Assembly: GCF_025917685.1 (NCBI RefSeq)
Contig: NZ_CP089518.1
Coordinates: forward strand, 2,915,001-2,979,000
DNA from: Bacillus cereus
Lineage (GTDB): Bacteria; Bacillota; Bacilli; Bacillales; Bacillaceae_G
DNA: 64,000 bases
Direction: 5' to 3'
This document shows positions 9,157 through 18,018 of the stretch, one piece after another. The notes beneath the pieces were generated by a model. That model saw nothing but the letters and a program-made list of their open reading frames with translations. It ran no database searches and was not told the origin of the DNA. Both the position numbers and the translations under genes were made by a program. Position 1 is the stretch's first letter. Every line of letters starts with the position of its first letter.

Positions 9157-9206
9157 ATTGGCTGGATATAACACCGTCCAATTGGCTGTTTTTTTACCCA
9201 GCCAAT
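9157..9206. promoter_or_regulatory. Repeated ATTGGCTG sites, likely MocR operator
   Basis: ATTGGCTG at 9157-9164 and again at 9181-9188 as a direct repeat 24 bases apart. CAGCCAAT at 9199-9206 is the inverted copy. They fill the gap between the divergent EamA and MocR genes. MocR proteins typically bind direct repeats in such gaps; assignment is by analogy. Confidence 0.6.
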
Positions 9207-9247
9207 TTGTTATACTTGATACATATAAGATTTGCGGAGGCGTTTGT

Positions 9248-10690
9248 ATGGAATGGAAGCTAGATAACGACAGTAAAATCCCAATTTATCAGCAAGTTGT
9301 TGACTTTATTGAAAGACGTATTACATACGGAGAGCTTCCCCCAGGTAGCTTCCTCCCTTCAGAACGAAAATTAGCTACGCAGTTAAATGTAAACCGAAGT
9401 ACGGTAACGACTGCTTATAATGAACTTCGCGCAATGGGAATTGTAGAAAGTACGACCGGTAAAGGTACACGTGTTAGTACACATATGTGGGGCGTTTCTC
9501 CGACATTAACACCCAACTGGAGAGGTTTCGTAGAAGGTGGTACTTTTTTACCAAACTTACCGTTACTTCGTCATATTCGGGCAGAAGTACAACAAAATGA
9601 AAACATCATTGACTTCGCAAACGGAGAGCTCGGTTGTAACCTCTATCCTCATGATCAACTACAAACGATTTTACGAGAACAACCGTTAACACAGTCATTA
9701 AGTTACGATCATCCGCAAGGGTATCTCCCGCTAAGACAAGCGGTAGTAAAATATATGAAAGATTATTTAAAAATCGAAGCGACCGAACAGTCGATTATGA
9801 TTACATCCGGCGCTCAACAAGCACTTCACCTTATCGTACAATGTTTATTAAATCCAGGTGATGCGGTCGCTTTCGAAAGTCCATCGCACTGTTATTCCTT
9901 ACCTCTATTCCAATCAGCAGGTATCCGTATTTTCCCATTACCTGTCGATGAGCATGGTATTAATCCGGATGATGTACAAGAGTTATATAGAAAGCATCGT
10001 ATTAAAATGATCTTTTTAAATCCAAATTTCCAAAACCCTACGGGAACAATGCTTCATCCAAACCGTAGAAAAAAACTGTTATCACTTTGCGCAGACTTAC
10101 GAATTGCGATTGTTGAAGATGACCCGTCCAGTTTACTTAATTTAGAAAATAGGCAACCTTGTCCTACTTTAAAATCAATTGATGAAAATGGAACGGTCAT
10201 TTATGTACATTCCTTATCAAAAATGATTGCGCCAGGGTTACGAGTTGGCTGGCTTGTCGCCCCGCAGTCTGTCGTAGAGCGATTATCAGATGCACGGCAC
10301 CAAATGGAATTAGGAATGAGCATATTCCCGCAGTGGCTTATGCAACAATTTTTTGAAACCGTACCATTTCACTCGCATATTGTACCGTTACGAAAACAAC
10401 TAGCAGAAAAAAGAGACATCATCGTCCGTGCTTTAAACGAACAACTTCGCGACAAAATCTCTTTTTCCAATCCTACTGGTGGTATATACATATGGGGAAA
10501 ATTAAAAGAACCGATAAACGAAAAACAACTTATTATGCAAAGCTTAAAACAAGAAATCGCCTTTATGCCCGGCAGTATTTTTGGCGCGAAAGATGGTTAT
10601 ATTCGTTTATCTTATGGAAAGGTGAATATTGATCAAATTGAGGAAGGGATTTCTCGTTTGCGTGAGGCTATTTTAGTTTGTGAAAAATAG
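9248..10690 (+). CDS. MocR-type GntR regulator with aminotransferase domain
   Basis: N-terminal winged helix of the GntR type, residues ~10-75 (GSFLPSERKLATQLNVNRST). It is fused to a fold-type-I aminotransferase domain (~110-475), with ITSGAQQALH, NPNFQNPTG and the PLP lysine in HSLSKMIAPGLRVGW. MocR regulators sense PLP or aldehydes and amino compounds. I chose ATG at 9248, with GCGGAGG upstream. 480 aa, the usual size. Divergent from the EamA exporter, its likely target. Confidence 0.9.
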   Translation: MEWKLDNDSKIPIYQQVVDFIERRITYGELPPGSFLPSERKLATQLNVNRSTVTTAYNELRAMGIVESTTGKGTRVSTHMWGVSPTLTPNWRGFVEGGTFLPNLPLLRHIRAEVQQNENIIDFANGELGCNLYPHDQLQTILREQPLTQSLSYDHPQGYLPLRQAVVKYMKDYLKIEATEQSIMITSGAQQALHLIVQCLLNPGDAVAFESPSHCYSLPLFQSAGIRIFPLPVDEHGINPDDVQELYRKHRIKMIFLNPNFQNPTGTMLHPNRRKKLLSLCADLRIAIVEDDPSSLLNLENRQPCPTLKSIDENGTVIYVHSLSKMIAPGLRVGWLVAPQSVVERLSDARHQMELGMSIFPQWLMQQFFETVPFHSHIVPLRKQLAEKRDIIVRALNEQLRDKISFSNPTGGIYIWGKLKEPINEKQLIMQSLKQEIAFMPGSIFGAKDGYIRLSYGKVNIDQIEEGISRLREAILVCEK

Positions 10691-10753
10691 CTTTAGATAG
10701 AGCTTCCTCGTTTGACAAAAGTCAAATCTACCATTATTATCAACTCGAACCTA

Positions 10754-10907
10754 TTTATCCCGCTATTTGTGGGCAATAAAACTCCCACCTGAAAATTCAG
10801 CTGGAACAAAGAAGTTGGGTGGGAGTCGGGCTGCCCGTAAACGCCCGATTGGTTCAACTAATAATCAGTGGAGATGAACACCCCCACTGATTAAAGTTTC
10901 ACTTTAT
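10754..10907. repeat. bcr1 repeat element
   Basis: 154-bp element bounded by TTTAT at both ends (10754-10758 and 10903-10907). Inside are stacked hairpins: CCCGC/GTGGG, then ACTCCCACC (10781-10789) with GGTGGGAGT (10818-10826), CGGGC/GCCCG (10827-10847), and TAATCAGTGG (10862-10871) with CCACTGATTA (10884-10893). Size, TTTAT flanks and folded core agree with bcr1, a non-autonomous mobile repeat specific to the B. cereus group. It ends two bases before the ribosome site of the next gene. Confidence 0.85.
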
Positions 10908-10920
10908 AGGAGTGATAAAA

Positions 10921-11361
10921 ATGAAAATTTATGTTGATGCAGATGCTTGTCCTGTAAAAGATGTGATTATTTTTGAAGCTACGAATGCTGAAATCCCTGT
11001 TACCCTCGTTACTAGCTTCTCTCATTATTCTAATGCTAAGCAGCCAGCAGGTGTGGAAACAATTTATGTTGATTCTGGAGCAGATGCTGCGGATTACCGG
11101 ATTATGCAGTTAGCAAAAAAAGAAGATTTAATCGTAACGCAAGATTACGGTCTTGCCTCACTCGCTTTAGCAAAAGGCTGTATCGTTCTACACCATAAAG
11201 GCTATAAGTATACGAATGAAAACATTGACCAACTATTACAAACACGTTATTTAAGTGCAATGGTTCGAAAAAGCGGCAAGCGCACCAAAGGTCCAAAACC
11301 ATTTACAGCAGAAGATAAAGAGAAGTTTAGAGAGCTCTTTAAAAGTATGATCGCACTTTAA
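10921..11361 (+). CDS. YaiI/YqxD family protein (UPF0178, DUF188)
   Basis: 146 aa with the family signature [12 protein letters not shown] at the N-terminus, [12 protein letters not shown], and [11 protein letters not shown]. Fold resembles PIN-like nucleases with clustered aspartates, but no activity is established for the family. ATG 10921 is the start, with TAGGAG upstream; GTG at 10912 overlaps that site. The bcr1 element lies immediately upstream, so its promoter must be inside or beyond that repeat. Confidence 0.85.
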   Translation: MKIYVDADACPVKDVIIFEATNAEIPVTLVTSFSHYSNAKQPAGVETIYVDSGADAADYRIMQLAKKEDLIVTQDYGLASLALAKGCIVLHHKGYKYTNENIDQLLQTRYLSAMVRKSGKRTKGPKPFTAEDKEKFRELFKSMIAL

Positions 11362-11398
11362 AAATGAACCTTCTATTTGTAGGGAAAGCTTAATAAAA

Positions 11399-11432
11399 AA
11401 GAAGAGAATATCCAAATAAACATTCTCTTCTT
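11399..11432. terminator. Bidirectional terminator
   Basis: AAGAAGAGAAT (11399-11409) pairs with ATTCTCTTCTT (11422-11432), with A-run upstream. Between convergent genes. Confidence 0.75.
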
Positions 11433-11445
11433 GAAGTTTACCCGT

Positions 11446-11760
11446 TTAAAATGAAGGTAAATTATCTAAGTTATTCTCTTTTATACCATCTGGTTCACTA
11501 CGTATAATATCTCTACCATACTTATGAAATACGTCCACATGAGCTAACTTCCCTGATTTTGCTTCACTAAGAGCAGTAATATAATCTAACTCTCTTCCAC
11601 TACTTGTTTTAAAAGCAATCAAATCCCCATCATCATTTTTACGAACAGCAACAATTTGTTCTACTCCTGAATCGACTTCCTGAGCTACTTCCAAATGGAC
11701 TTGTTCTTCCCCTTGATGTAAGTATTCATTATAAACTTTTTGAAAGTCTTTTTTATCCAA
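11446..11760 (-). CDS. DUF3892 family protein
   Basis: About 104 aa. The C-terminal two-thirds carries the DUF3892 pattern: IVAVRKNDDGDLIAFKTSSG, then LDYITALSEAKSG, and a final IRSEPDG ... NNLDNLPSF. No catalytic motif. I favour TTG at 11760, since GGAGGTG is correctly spaced for it; ATG at 11775 lies before that site. Function unknown. Confidence 0.65.
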   Translation of the reverse strand: MDKKDFQKVYNEYLHQGEEQVHLEVAQEVDSGVEQIVAVRKNDDGDLIAFKTSSGRELDYITALSEAKSGKLAHVDVFHKYGRDIIRSEPDGIKENNLDNLPSF

Positions 11761-11881
11761 TAAACTCACCTCCAAAACATTTTATTAGTATGGTTGGGAG
11801 GCATTAGTTTTATGTACTTTAACATAATGTATTTTCATTTATTATAAGTATTGAATCATATATTCTAATCCGAAGACTTCT

Positions 11882-12706
11882 TTAATACCTACGCAATTTC
11901 TTCAAAGTCTCCACTATATCATCTGTAAAGGCTGTGCTACCCTCTGTCTCTAAAACTCTGAAATATAAACTTCTTAAGAAAGCTCTAATATTTTGTATTA
12001 AAATAGCATGCTGAGGATGTCGGATGTCTTCAACAATTGCTATACTATGTAACCAGTTGCTCCACTCTTCTTCAGTTAAAAGATTTTGGTTACGTAACGA
12101 CATAATTGGCGTTACTAATCTCTCATCCTCAAAGTGTATGTATACGTAGTCATTTAAACGAACCTTTTGACGAACAGCAGCTAGTATTGCATATGAAAAC
12201 TCACGATTTTGTATTGTACGTGCTAAAGCATCTAGTGCATCTGCTGCATGTGCAGTAGAGTGTGCCCAACCTTTTCCTTCTATGTAACCTCTTACATCTT
12301 CTTCTAAATAAACATATTCCAGCACTTGTTCTGCCACACTGTACAGTTGTTCTTCAGATAACAACGGTTCTCTTTCATGGACAGATAAAATAAGTGGTGG
12401 AATCAAAACGGAGAACGCACGTTTAAAAACCGAGTCTGTTCCCTTTTCACCAATTTTATAAAATAAATAATCAGGACTAATCGCTTGTAACATTAATCCT
12501 CGTAATTCTTTTTGTCTAAATACATCATTTGTAATCCATGTGTGAAGCGTACTATATATCAAATCATCACGTAATTCAGCATCAGGTGATCCGATATAAT
12601 CTAGCATCCACTGTGCATATGGATATGCATCTACATCTTCTGGCACAGCATAATTATTATTTTTAATTTGTTGTAATTCTTCTTTTAGTTCTAGTACTTC
12701 TGTCAT
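11882..12706 (-). CDS. DUF2785 family protein
   Basis: 274 aa, largely helical. It shows the DUF2785 features: early DAELRDDLIYSTLHTWI and the conserved GWAHSTAHAADAL, whose His residues could bind a metal. No signal peptide or membrane segment. Stand-alone gene with a modest ribosome site (GGGA). Function unknown. Confidence 0.65.
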   Translation of the reverse strand: MTEVLELKEELQQIKNNNYAVPEDVDAYPYAQWMLDYIGSPDAELRDDLIYSTLHTWITNDVFRQKELRGLMLQAISPDYLFYKIGEKGTDSVFKRAFSVLIPPLILSVHEREPLLSEEQLYSVAEQVLEYVYLEEDVRGYIEGKGWAHSTAHAADALDALARTIQNREFSYAILAAVRQKVRLNDYVYIHFEDERLVTPIMSLRNQNLLTEEEWSNWLHSIAIVEDIRHPQHAILIQNIRAFLRSLYFRVLETEGSTAFTDDIVETLKKLRRY

Positions 12707-12983
12707 TATATTCCCTGTCCCCTTTTTACGTTTTTTAACTTATTTTCGCCTTATCCCCTGTAATGTTCCTCATAAAATCAAGTTGACTTTTAATATAGTT
12801 TTAGTCCCTATCTTTCTATGAACTTGATTCAATTATATAAAATTTCTCCCGAGAAATAAAAGGAAATACATTGGAGCACCAAAGCTTCTCACTTTGTTTA
12901 CATGCATTTCATGTAAGTTTAGGTTATAAAATAAAGTATGTTTTTTCATATGTATTCAAACGTAGTTACAATCAAAATTCGAA

Positions 12984-13526
12984 TCATTTTAGAACTTGTT
13001 TAATAAATTCGGTTTTAGCTTTTGTGTATGCTTCTCTATCTTGGTTAAACCTTTTAGCTAACTCTTGCTTTAGATTCGAATAATCATAAACTAATTGTGG
13101 ATTTTCTCGTAAGCGGTTACGAAATGAAAGTTGTTGCTCCCATCGTTCAGTTCCTTTAATCATCAAATGCAGATGAGCTACACGCCTATTATTCTTAACT
13201 TTCACAAAGAACCTTCTCCAAGGTCTTCCATCTAATTCCGGGCCTACATAATGCCAATCATATATAGCCAATTTTGCTGAAATATCGAGCACTCTATCAA
13301 ATGATTCTGTTTCAGCCATTAGATCAATGATAGGTTTTGCAGGTAAACCAGGTATGGATGTACTGCCTATATGTATTACTTTGCTTATACCGAGAGGAGT
13401 AAGCAGTTCATCAAGTTGCTGTTCCTCATATCGGCCTTTATCTTGCCAATCAGGATTTGCATTAACTATCTCTACTAACTCATTCGCCCATACAGGCCAA
13501 TCGTTCGGATTATCTTTTTTATCCAC
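12984..13526 (-). CDS. GrpB family protein (UPF0157)
   Basis: GrpB-type nucleotidyltransferase-like fold: IHIGSTSIPGLPAKPIIDLM is the family signature and carries the G-S and D of this fold. H-L-H-L-M follows near residue 122. Start: AAAGGGG is spaced for a GTG at 13526 rather than the ATG at 13535, which touches it. 180 aa. Activity of the family is not settled. 43 bases downstream of the kinase-like gene on the same strand. Confidence 0.75.
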   Translation of the reverse strand: MDKKDNPNDWPVWANELVEIVNANPDWQDKGRYEEQQLDELLTPLGISKVIHIGSTSIPGLPAKPIIDLMAETESFDRVLDISAKLAIYDWHYVGPELDGRPWRRFFVKVKNNRRVAHLHLMIKGTERWEQQLSFRNRLRENPQLVYDYSNLKQELAKRFNQDREAYTKAKTEFIKQVLK

Positions 13527-13569
13527 CCAACACATCCCCTTTCACCAACTTTTTGCTATATAAACGATT

Positions 13570-14238
13570 TTAAATTCCTTTAAATACAACTACCGGATCA
13601 TCAAAATTACTATTCTGAAATATAACATTCGCACATTCTTTCGGATTATGCTCATCTATATACATCTTACAAGCCGCATGATATCTGTTTATAAACATTT
13701 TCTCTGCTTCTTTATAACTTCCAAAAGCCTTAGTCTCCCGCTTCGCACCACGTTTTCTCGCAATCTCAAAATCTGTATCTACAAAGATTTTGTAATCAAA
13801 TAAATGCTCAACGTCTTTTTTCAATAGAAATGTTCCATCTACTATTAGCACCATATTTGGCGGCGCCACTAGCGGCTCATTATGTACATGCATATCCGTT
13901 ATTAAGTTATGAGAAATCATTTCATACTGTAAATTCCCGTTAGGTCCTAAAGGCTTTAATAACCTTTCTTTAAAAGCTGTATAATCGTGTGCATCTTCGT
14001 AATACCCTCTTGCTGATTCTTTGCCTTGTGTATAGCGAATCACTCTTGGATTATGAAAATCGTCAATGCTGGCGCGTGTTACTGGTAATCCTCGTTTTTT
14101 TATTTCTTCCGCTAGTTCTTTTGCAAATGTTGTTTTTCCTGAAGCTGTAATACCGCTTACTCCAACTCTTATTGGATGCGTTAAATTTAACGTTAAAATA
14201 TGATCAGCGATTTCTTTCATTCGTTTTTGGCGACTCAT
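13570..14238 (-). CDS. Uridine kinase-like P-loop protein
   Basis: Walker A GITASGKTTFA near residue 28, DDFHNP as the substrate-side acidic motif, and a LIVDGTFLL Walker B strand. This matches the uridine kinase/phosphoribulokinase superfamily found as short proteins in Bacillus. 222 aa. Likely phosphorylates a nucleoside or sugar; substrate not certain. Strong ribosome site AGGGAGGG. Probably co-transcribed with the GrpB gene downstream. Confidence 0.75.
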   Translation of the reverse strand: MSRQKRMKEIADHILTLNLTHPIRVGVSGITASGKTTFAKELAEEIKKRGLPVTRASIDDFHNPRVIRYTQGKESARGYYEDAHDYTAFKERLLKPLGPNGNLQYEMISHNLITDMHVHNEPLVAPPNMVLIVDGTFLLKKDVEHLFDYKIFVDTDFEIARKRGAKRETKAFGSYKEAEKMFINRYHAACKMYIDEHNPKECANVIFQNSNFDDPVVVFKGI

Positions 14239-14361
14239 TATATTCCCTCCCTAATCCAGTTCACATAATACAATTATAGTAAATATGTTTGGTCACTATT
14301 TGTAGGTAAGTCGATATTATTTGTCAAAACGTTGATTTATTTTTATTGCTTTACATACTCC

Positions 14362-15105
14362 TTACTTCCCCTTAAACCCTCGATATAAAGCAGTTCGTAA
14401 CTCTTGTTTGTATTCTTCGATGTCTGGCATATCGAGTTCTTCTGCTAGCCTGATAGCTAATTCAATATCATACGGTACTCGTACGAATTGGATGGAAAAG
14501 CTCGCTGCTTCTTTGTCATTGTAAATCCCTTCAAAGATTAAATAGGAAGCTTGTGTAATTTCAAGAGGATTTCCAACACTACCAGCATTACATAACGTTT
14601 TGCCTCTAAAATTTTGAACGAACGCTTGGTGAACATCACCGTAGCAAACGACATCTGGTTTTCTTTCCCCTTCTATATTCTCTGTGAGATCACTATTTTC
14701 GAACATACTAACACGCTCTTCTCTTGAAGCGTGTGGTTGAATTCTTTCATATAAACTTCTTGGTGAAGCGTGGAACATACGAATGAGTTTGCCGCTCATA
14801 AAAAATTCGATTGAAAATGGTAAGCTTCTTAAATAATCATTTTGTTCTTCCGTTAATTGTTTTTGATGCCATTTTAACGCTTCAAATTCAGTCGGTTTTG
14901 TAATAAAATCATCCCAGTTTCCCATTACTACTACTTCACATTCTTTACGAATGATTTCAATCACTTCACTAGAATGAGGTCCTTTTCCGACTAGATCTCC
15001 AAGACAAATAATGCGTTCGATTCCTCTCAATTTAATATCTTGTAGTACAGATTCTAGAGCCGGAATATTACCATGTATATCTGAAATTATCGCTATTTTA
15101 TCCAC
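14362..15105 (-). CDS. Calcineurin-like metallophosphoesterase
   Basis: All metallophosphoesterase motifs are present: SDIHGN (DxH) at the N-terminus, GDLVGKG, GNWDD, MFHASP, and a final CNAGSVGNP. Two metal ions are bound by these residues in the family (YfcE/DNA-repair-like small phosphodiesterases). GTG start with GGAGGG six bases upstream. 247 aa, last of three closely spaced minus-strand genes. Confidence 0.85.
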   Translation of the reverse strand: MDKIAIISDIHGNIPALESVLQDIKLRGIERIICLGDLVGKGPHSSEVIEIIRKECEVVVMGNWDDFITKPTEFEALKWHQKQLTEEQNDYLRSLPFSIEFFMSGKLIRMFHASPRSLYERIQPHASREERVSMFENSDLTENIEGERKPDVVCYGDVHQAFVQNFRGKTLCNAGSVGNPLEITQASYLIFEGIYNDKEAASFSIQFVRVPYDIELAIRLAEELDMPDIEEYKQELRTALYRGFKGK

Positions 15106-15118
15106 ATAAATCCCTCCA

Positions 15119-16057
15119 TTACTTATTGTTTATTATATCCTCATGTTGTGATTGATACCATTTTGGAATATAGGATGAAAAATGATTATGATCTTCTATA
15201 ATTCGGTTTAATCTCTCTTTCATATCATCTACTAAATGTGGCGTACTTCGGTTTGTCCATACGATATCCGCTGGGAATGTCATCGCTGCATATAATGAAT
15301 ACAGTTTCCAAAAGTGGAGTGACGGATCGCCTCCGTAATAACCGTGAACTTGTCCAACAGCAAATGGTTTGCTTATTCTTGTAGTAAAAATCGCTACGTT
15401 ATAAAAATCGTGTATTGGATCGCCAAAATCATATCCACTAAAATCGATAACGATAAATTCATTATTATGAATCATACTATTTGCTGGGTGGTAATCATCG
15501 TGTAAAAATGTGATAGGACGATTTTTCAATAAGTCTTTATGATCCTCTACAAAGGTTGATACTGGCTTCATATCAAGAAAGTCTACCTCAAAGTCTGCTA
15601 ATGCCTTCAAGTATCTCTCGTACTTGTTCCACCGAAACGTTTCCCACGAATCAATGACATTCTCTTTTTCTATTGCATGAATTCTCTTTAAAACTTCTCC
15701 AGCTCTTTTCCCCGCAGCATATTGCTCTTTCACCGATAACTTACCTAAACTTTCTTCTCCATTTACACCTTGGGTCCATTCAAATATTTGAACACATTTA
15801 TTTAATCCCTCAAGTTTTATGAAATGAATTAACTTCGGCGTTGGAATATGTAATAACTCTAATTGTTTCATATACATATATTCTTCTTGTTTTCGTTCAA
15901 AATTAGCAGAATCACACACTTTGACAAAATACGTTTCTCGATTCTCTAATTCAACTTTATATTTCTCTTCATTTGAAAACCCTTTTGTAATAGCTGTACA
16001 TTTTACAATACGTGACCACTCTAGTTTTCTTTCTATCTCTGTTAATATCTCTTCCAC
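15119..16057 (-). CDS. APH-family phosphotransferase
   Basis: Aminoglycoside-phosphotransferase/choline-kinase fold, 312 aa: catalytic loop FLHDDYHPANSMI and metal-binding VIDFSGYDFGDPIHDFYN. Resembles the small-molecule kinase branch; no basis for claiming drug resistance. GTG start with GAGGTG site. 13 bases upstream of the phosphoesterase and 13 bases after the VOC gene, so three genes form one unit. Confidence 0.8.
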   Translation of the reverse strand: MEEILTEIERKLEWSRIVKCTAITKGFSNEEKYKVELENRETYFVKVCDSANFERKQEEYMYMKQLELLHIPTPKLIHFIKLEGLNKCVQIFEWTQGVNGEESLGKLSVKEQYAAGKRAGEVLKRIHAIEKENVIDSWETFRWNKYERYLKALADFEVDFLDMKPVSTFVEDHKDLLKNRPITFLHDDYHPANSMIHNNEFIVIDFSGYDFGDPIHDFYNVAIFTTRISKPFAVGQVHGYYGGDPSLHFWKLYSLYAAMTFPADIVWTNRSTPHLVDDMKERLNRIIEDHNHFSSYIPKWYQSQHEDIINNK

Positions 16058-16070
16058 ACACTCACCTCTA

Positions 16071-16868
16071 TCAATATACGTACAAACTACCTAACACTTC
16101 ATACTCTCGTTTCTTTTCTCCTTTAAACTCCACTGCAAATGGATATTCGCCCTGGTTCTTCAGGCGATCTTGAACTAGCCCTTCCCCAATCGGTTCACAA
16201 AACTGCACATGAATATCTCCAAACACTACACTTTGACACTCAGCATTCCATTTTTCATTTTTCACAACTGAGCTTGTAGATAGTCCCATTACTTCTTTCC
16301 ATTTCCGTACCGTTTCTCGAACATTTTTCACCGCGTAATGAATCGTTTCAATTTGTTGTACTTTGTTTTTATGTTCCGTGATCGTTCCAATGTTACGTAA
16401 ATCATTTCTTCTTTCTTCGTCCGTTTCATTCCACTGTATAAAGAAAGGTAATTTCGGTTCGTTCTCTTCTTGCTTAACAAATAACATTTTCCATTCTAAA
16501 AGTCGGCCATCTTTTCTCATGCGTTTCCCTTCAAATGGCCCTATCGTATGTAAGCCGTGTTTACTAAAATTAACTGCGAGTTCCTCAATTTCATCTGTTC
16601 GGATTGCGATTTGTAGCATTCCTTCTCCATTTTGTAGTTTCACCACTGTTTCTTGTACTAATGGATTTTCTGCTTCTTTCACTTTTTCTTCATGTTGAAC
16701 TGCCAGAAATTCTATGTATGATAAATCAAAATAACTTAAACTATTCCAAGTACCCCAAGTAGTATGCTCTCCGCCTAATACAGTATGAAATCCAAGTTCC
16801 TGCATTTGTTTTGCCGCTTCCTCCGGTGTACCATGAACTGCGTGAACAAGATGATCAAATCGTAACAT
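16071..16868 (-). CDS. VOC superfamily (glyoxalase-like) protein
   Basis: Opens with FDHLVHAVHGTPEEAAKQM, typical of the glyoxalase-like domain PF13468, and has a second half starting IETIHYAVKNVRETVRKW, so two VOC-type modules. 265 aa. His and Glu positions could coordinate a metal. Good GGGAGAG site. First gene of the VOC, APH, phosphoesterase unit. Reaction unknown. Confidence 0.75.
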   Translation of the reverse strand: MLRFDHLVHAVHGTPEEAAKQMQELGFHTVLGGEHTTWGTWNSLSYFDLSYIEFLAVQHEEKVKEAENPLVQETVVKLQNGEGMLQIAIRTDEIEELAVNFSKHGLHTIGPFEGKRMRKDGRLLEWKMLFVKQEENEPKLPFFIQWNETDEERRNDLRNIGTITEHKNKVQQIETIHYAVKNVRETVRKWKEVMGLSTSSVVKNEKWNAECQSVVFGDIHVQFCEPIGEGLVQDRLKNQGEYPFAVEFKGEKKREYEVLGSLYVY

Positions 16869-16947
16869 GTCTCTCTCCCCTTTCTCTCCATCCTTTTATT
16901 GTATATTTTATTTTTCTTTCATTCAATTCAAAAACTTTAAAACCCAG

Positions 16948-16977
16948 TTGATTTATACGATTAATATGTATTATAAT
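16948..16977 (+). promoter_or_regulatory. Promoter of the TSUP permease gene
   Basis: TTGATT (16948-16953), an 18-base spacer and TATAAT (16972-16977). It lies about 100 bases upstream of the gene start and gives a leader with a hairpin at 17014-17047. Confidence 0.55.
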
Positions 16978-17013
16978 GAAACAAATTTAATTATTGCTGA
17001 TTGGAAAAACCAA

Positions 17014-17047
17014 AGGCACTTTTCTCATACGGGAAAAGTGTCTTTTT
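17014..17047 (+). terminator. Hairpin with T-run in the TSUP leader
   Basis: GGCACTTTTC pairs with GAAAAGTGTC, followed by TTTTT. It is downstream of the promoter at 16948 and upstream of the start codon, so transcripts would meet it before the gene. A short TTGG/CCAA stem lies just ahead. Could be an attenuator or an RNA stabilising stem. Confidence 0.5.
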
Positions 17048-17073
17048 CATTTATTATTACAGGGGGATTATTT

Positions 17074-17976
17074 ATGCAGAAATTAATTGTCTTTGCTATT
17101 ATTGGATTTTTCGCTCAATTGATCGATGGAGCACTTGGAATGGCGTATGGGGTAACGTCTACTTCACTATTATTAATGTTTGGTATTGCACCAGCTGTAG
17201 CTTCCGCATCGGTTCATTTAGCTGAAGTCGTTACAACTGCAGCTTCCGGCGCATCTCATATCAAATTTGGAAACGTTGATAAATATACAGTTTCCAGGCT
17301 TACATTACCTGGGGCAATCGGCGCATTTGTTGGGGCATGTTTTTTAAGTAATTTGCCTGGAGATGTAATCAAACCGTACATTTCAATATTTTTATTCACT
17401 TTAGGGGTTTATATTTTATTACGATTCATCATTCAAAAACAAATTGTCACTTCAAATAAGCGTATATCTGCAAAACAACTTGTGCCGCTTGGTTTATTCG
17501 CTGGATTCGTTGATTCAACTGGTGGCGGTGGTTGGGGGCCGATTACGACACCCGTTCTTCTAGCAAGAGGAAATGAAGCTAGAAAAGTTATTGGATCTGT
17601 AGATACGAGTGAATTTCCTGTTTCACTCGCTGCAACAATCGGCTTCTTCATCTCACTTGGCTGGGAACAAGTAAGCTGGGTTTGGGTATTTGCGTTAATG
17701 CTTGGCGGTATTGTCGCAGCTCCAATTGCTGCATGGTTAGTCCGCATCGTTCCACCCCATTTACTTGGTGTATTAGTTGGTGGTCTTATTATCTTTACGA
17801 ATATTCGCACACTGCTTACTACATTTAAAGTGGATCCAACTATTATTTCACTTTCTTACGTTGCAGTTGGTCTTGTCGTTATTATTTCACTTTTCATTGC
17901 TGTCCGTAATCATTCCAATCGTTCTAACGTATCGACAGTCAGCTATCCGAAAGATCAAAAACAAATGCTACCATAA
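17074..17976 (+). CDS. TSUP (TauE/SafE) family permease
   Basis: 300 aa with about eight membrane helices. Family motifs: GFFAQLIDGALGMAYGVTST at the N-terminus, and the repeat-2 counterpart GFVDSTGGGGWGPITTPVLL. Members export or import sulphite, sulphonates or other organic anions; a sulphur-related role is family knowledge only. I chose ATG at 17074 with GGGGGA upstream; the frame extends far upstream through the promoter and hairpin without coding character. Confidence 0.85.
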   Translation: MQKLIVFAIIGFFAQLIDGALGMAYGVTSTSLLLMFGIAPAVASASVHLAEVVTTAASGASHIKFGNVDKYTVSRLTLPGAIGAFVGACFLSNLPGDVIKPYISIFLFTLGVYILLRFIIQKQIVTSNKRISAKQLVPLGLFAGFVDSTGGGGWGPITTPVLLARGNEARKVIGSVDTSEFPVSLAATIGFFISLGWEQVSWVWVFALMLGGIVAAPIAAWLVRIVPPHLLGVLVGGLIIFTNIRTLLTTFKVDPTIISLSYVAVGLVVIISLFIAVRNHSNRSNVSTVSYPKDQKQMLP

Positions 17977-17983
17977 TTAATAA

Positions 17984-18018
17984 AAATACCGCCCCATTTA
18001 CTTCGAGCGGTATTTTTT
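17984..18018. terminator. Bidirectional terminator
   Basis: AAATACCGC (17984-17992) and GCGGTATTT (18007-18015) with T-run. Between convergent TSUP and GNAT genes. Confidence 0.8.

Noticed and set aside
10754..10907. Left-over end or guide RNA of an IS605/TnpB element
   Set aside because: Folded core looks similar, but the size, TTTAT flanks and lack of any transposase fit the bcr1 repeat better.
12871..13083. 70-codon plus-strand ORF at the end of the GrpB gene
   Set aside because: It lies opposite the GrpB coding end, has no ribosome site and shows no family sequence.
17014..17047. T-box or SAM riboswitch before the TSUP gene
   Set aside because: The leader is only about 90 bases and lacks the conserved motifs of either class.
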